A DNA stretch of 64,000 nt from Podospora pseudoanserina (taxonomy: Eukaryota; Ascomycota; Sordariomycetes; Sordariales; Podosporaceae), in assembly GCF_035222485.1 (NCBI RefSeq), contig NC_085923.1, forward strand, positions 682,001-746,000. Reading direction: 5' to 3'. Made by a program: the position numbers and the translations under genes. Of the stretch, positions 62,701 through 64,000 are shown in pieces (positions within the stretch are counted from its first letter, which is position 1; each line of letters begins with the position of its first letter). The notes under the pieces were generated by a model. The model did not search any database. It worked only from the letters and a program-made list of their open reading frames with translations, and was not told the origin of the DNA.

Positions 62701-64000
62701 CCGCGACTTGGTGCTGTCGCCATACGTGTAGGTGGTGACAGTGTCACCACTCTTGGAGATATCGCGCCGGGTGATGAGACGAGAGGCGTTGTCGTAGATG
62801 GCAGTGGCAAGCGGCTTGTGTTCCTCTCCCGGCTTGGTCTTGAGCGCGCCTTCAAACACCTCCAACGTCATCGAGTTCTCACCGGGTCGGGACGCAAAAC
62901 CAGTCACGACCTTGCGGCGAAGCTCGGCGGTGATGCGGTCCTTGACCAGGGTTCTGGAAACACCCTTCTTGGCGAGGCGGGAGATGTTGACCAGGGCGGC
63001 ATGGCGGTAGATGAGCAGCAGAGATGTGATGGCGTTCTTGACCCAGCGGCATCCTCTCCAGATGAGCGTGATAAGGTACATCAGAGGTGTGCGCATCCAG
63101 GGATAGTGCCGCAGGTTGTACCAGAGTTCTCGCTCAAGGTGGGAACCACCTCCGGAGATGATACCAACCCATTTTGCCAGCGTGACGGGGAGATTGATGA
63201 TGCGGGCAAAGAAGGGAGTGGGCTGTCTGGTCTTGCCTGAGCCAGGGCCGGCGAGGATGTCATTGCCATAGTTGGGCGGAGTGCGAGTACCCAAGACCTC
63301 TTCAGTCTTGCTCAAGATGAGGTTGCAGAGCTCCACTTGGAAGTTGACGGAGGAGATGTCGAGACCCCTCTCATTGAGCCATTCCAAAAGACCGTTGGAA
63401 GGTGAGAGCTCCGCGCCCATCATGCGCTGGAACATGGAAGCACGAACAGCAGGTGGCAGGAGCTCCCACTCAGAGTCGATCTCGACGCCAAAGCAGAGGT
63501 GTTTCATCAGCATGCGCTGGGTCGTCTCCTTGACGATGAGGAGATTAGTGTAATCATCGCCAGCAAGCTGAAGCTCGATTCGCTTGGATAAGGACTCGGT
63601 GCCAAACAGGATATGCTCAGCCTGGATGGCCTGGTCGGCAGTCAAGCCAAGGGAGGCGCGAGCAATGTGATGCAGGGTAGCCTCGGCGATGATTTGAGCA
63701 GCCAACAACTCCCACGCCTCATTGCCCAAGTCCATCTCCCCAAGGCCAGCGACATCGATGTAGTGGATCTCACCAACCTGCTTGCCAATGGACACAGCAT
63801 CTTCGAACCCGCCCTCAATAAACGCCGAGCGGGAGCACATGTTGACCTGGATCTGCTTGTCCTGCCACAGCTGCACCGTCGTCTCAAGCAGTTGCCTAGC
63901 CCAAGGAGCCTTGTCAAAGTTCGCCGAGGGCCGGTCAAGACTCGACCGCAAGAAGGCAAAGACTCTCTCGGGCAACCCAGCGGTAGCTTGCGTGAAGATG
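59737..64000 (-). CDS. Very large GT4-type glycosyltransferase (DUF3492-like), 5'-partial
   Basis: The frame is open from the right window edge to the TGA near 59737 (over 1,415 residues) with no ATG near its visible start, so the gene begins beyond the window. The N-terminal part is helical. Hydrophobic stretches near 63,090-62,990 (PLMYLITLIWRG, AITSLLLIYRHAALV) may be membrane-associated. The middle has low-complexity His/Asn and Ala runs. The C-terminal third carries a GT4 catalytic domain: VVMLSNVQFIKDIKTAILA, then KLLVYGARDREPGYD, VTLKGFG, and the E-x7-E motif in SEGLPLAIAEAALAGVPIVA. Together with its length this fits the fungal DUF3492/GT4 giant transferases thought to act on polysaccharide. 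Substrate is unknown. Confidence 0.88.
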   Translation of the reverse strand, partial: IFTQATAGLPERVFAFLRSSLDRPSANFDKAPWARQLLETTVQLWQDKQIQVNMCSRSAFIEGGFEDAVSIGKQVGEIHYIDVAGLGEMDLGNEAWELLAAQIIAEATLHHIARASLGLTADQAIQAEHILFGTESLSKRIELQLAGDDYTNLLIVKETTQRMLMKHLCFGVEIDSEWELLPPAVRASMFQRMMGAELSPSNGLLEWLNERGLDISSVNFQVELCNLILSKTEEVLGTRTPPNYGNDILAGPGSGKTRQPTPFFARIINLPVTLAKWVGIISGGGSHLERELWYNLRHYPWMRTPLMYLITLIWRGCRWVKNAITSLLLIYRHAALVNISRLAKKGVSRTLVKDRITAELRRKVVTGFASRPGENSMTLEVFEGALKTKPGEEHKPLATAIYDNASRLITRRDISKSGDTVTTYTYGDSTKSRYPSCKVVSDQKHTKQCFYDKKGRVTHGTMAYDGIEYSFQYFYKSSPKGNHEILKAEFKPATANHHHHHNNDNSSSDSMAVFWGTPLREDLSSEKLNWVPSDRVCRVVRTIAGKKYVTTSDYQHRRDPVMMTVLLSEQGDNAKAAAAAAAAAVAKPPVVFQHEELFLQRPNDHYFENDDLLIHHRVDHVRRMARFCGHSMSWISVLNPAAWLYRRQKTIYRPVPTWWLRTELWDHWRKGGGVLDAIAACWMDELILREEPLLKKYWSARNAGQLDKAKAALDGAIEQIVSAIEIEKDVSEVCLLPIKYSDLYAMGLGRDANQLTMRPGDCFRDTHERISVIFNDIGCWPDSPGGVSNCRRDLVNGHSTIRNHVLAESANEYGIPRFQVEKSVQSLKMLPLWGLDGRTPNHGVIDNLLESEVDAKIAVTDTYRDIAGTFVPLIKLFVKGARSRHIPKQDMIHYSNAMLGIFEFFEHKDYNKAWKSREVASAWVEAWLTEYDDDNIVDPSSYFEVEKPSMTDFRATLEIFCSYFFIFSVQTPEDCPKVFQSTHHGISSLFGMLLKYKRGATFGIWDHAILWRECCLNISPAQSTLPLPVQSMLLSGIGLAMKLAYFHADVVLPCTPVFNPIWEQDLGTDGNRLSHKKTFARKIDPIVNGVSNMDAFKPVEQVGTDTPTVVMLSNVQFIKDIKTAILAADVIVNKYGFTEYKLLVYGARDREPGYDIDMCRLIESCGLTNHVTLKGFGKPDQALKDAWLFMNSSLSEGLPLAIAEAALAGVPIVATAVGATALVLTNPDDPSVRYGEVVPPNDPTALARAQIAMLAMSGPWAKFAGDVDKRGSVPPHLLMPDNLTTTDVKWLTKRMYDKAEDRRKLGLLGRQMVLRGFHGKRYLREHEQMYWIQWHLAGMRKDKALFDARRVGWKGELWLKKGEKKDSLKANNQGGLQRKKSARWQEFTSGRTPYRGKRLSKAPSKQREEKVVVTRVQELV

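Noticed and set aside
61279-63240. 653-codon plus-strand frame
   Set aside because: Antisense shadow of the GT4-type gene; Val/Arg/Gly/Pro-rich and without recognisable domains.
17000-64000. Secondary-metabolite gene cluster or CRISPR array
   Set aside because: No polyketide synthase, NRPS, terpene cyclase or regularly spaced repeats were seen; the EthD-like protein has no pathway partners nearby.

Overview
The window looks like nuclear DNA of a filamentous ascomycete, most likely a Sordariomycete and probably Sordariales. The evidence is short introns (about 49-115 nt) with GTRNGT-type donors and CTAAC or CTGAC branch sites, families restricted to or typical of filamentous fungi (HET, STAND/ankyrin, DUF1996, 2EXR, DUF6594, a GT69 CAP59-type transferase, a GH10 xylanase), and a block with the signature of repeat-induced point mutation (RIP). 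The lineage is an inference from these traits; no marker gene fixes it.

Layout. 0-0.9 kb: 3' part of a DUF6594 membrane protein. 1.6-6.3 kb: two head-to-tail copies of a 2,375-bp unit, heavily AT-converted. 6.9-9.4 kb: two small membrane proteins and a tRNA-Ala. 9.6-14.6 kb: a large NLR-like protein (helical N-terminus, NACHT-like NTPase, ankyrins, SPRY). 15.9-17.0 kb: a secreted GH10 xylanase. 17.1-23.1 kb: gene-poor DNA holding one decayed gene. 23.2-30.0 kb: a MIT-domain protein and the mitochondrial GTPase GUF1. 30-34.6 kb: small orphan genes, an Arg/Asp-repeat protein and a DUF1996 protein. 35-45.4 kb: a HET protein with membrane segments inside its HET domain, a kinase-like protein, an EthD-like protein, a second HET protein with a C-terminal repeat array, and a small mitochondrial-type membrane protein. 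46.4-53.3 kb: a C2H2 zinc-finger protein, a fold-back repeat, a four-TM protein, a GT69 transferase and two surface-type proteins. 55.1-64 kb: a 2EXR protein, a small secreted protein and a very large GT4-type glycosyltransferase running off the right edge.

How the genes fit together. There is no single biosynthetic cluster. Three genes of the fungal allorecognition or innate-immunity class (one STAND/ankyrin/SPRY and two HET proteins of different design) lie within about 36 kb, and cell-surface or wall genes (GT69, GT4, four-TM, GPI-like and type I membrane proteins) fill the right third. The items most worth a second look are the HET domain split by transmembrane segments, the eight-repeat HET protein, the surface protein whose cytoplasmic tail lies behind a UGA-CUA stop or a small in-frame intron, the decayed gene at 19.3-20.0 kb, and the tandem duplication whose outer edges escaped RIP. 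Intron positions were read by eye from splice signals and frame continuity; no transcript data were available.
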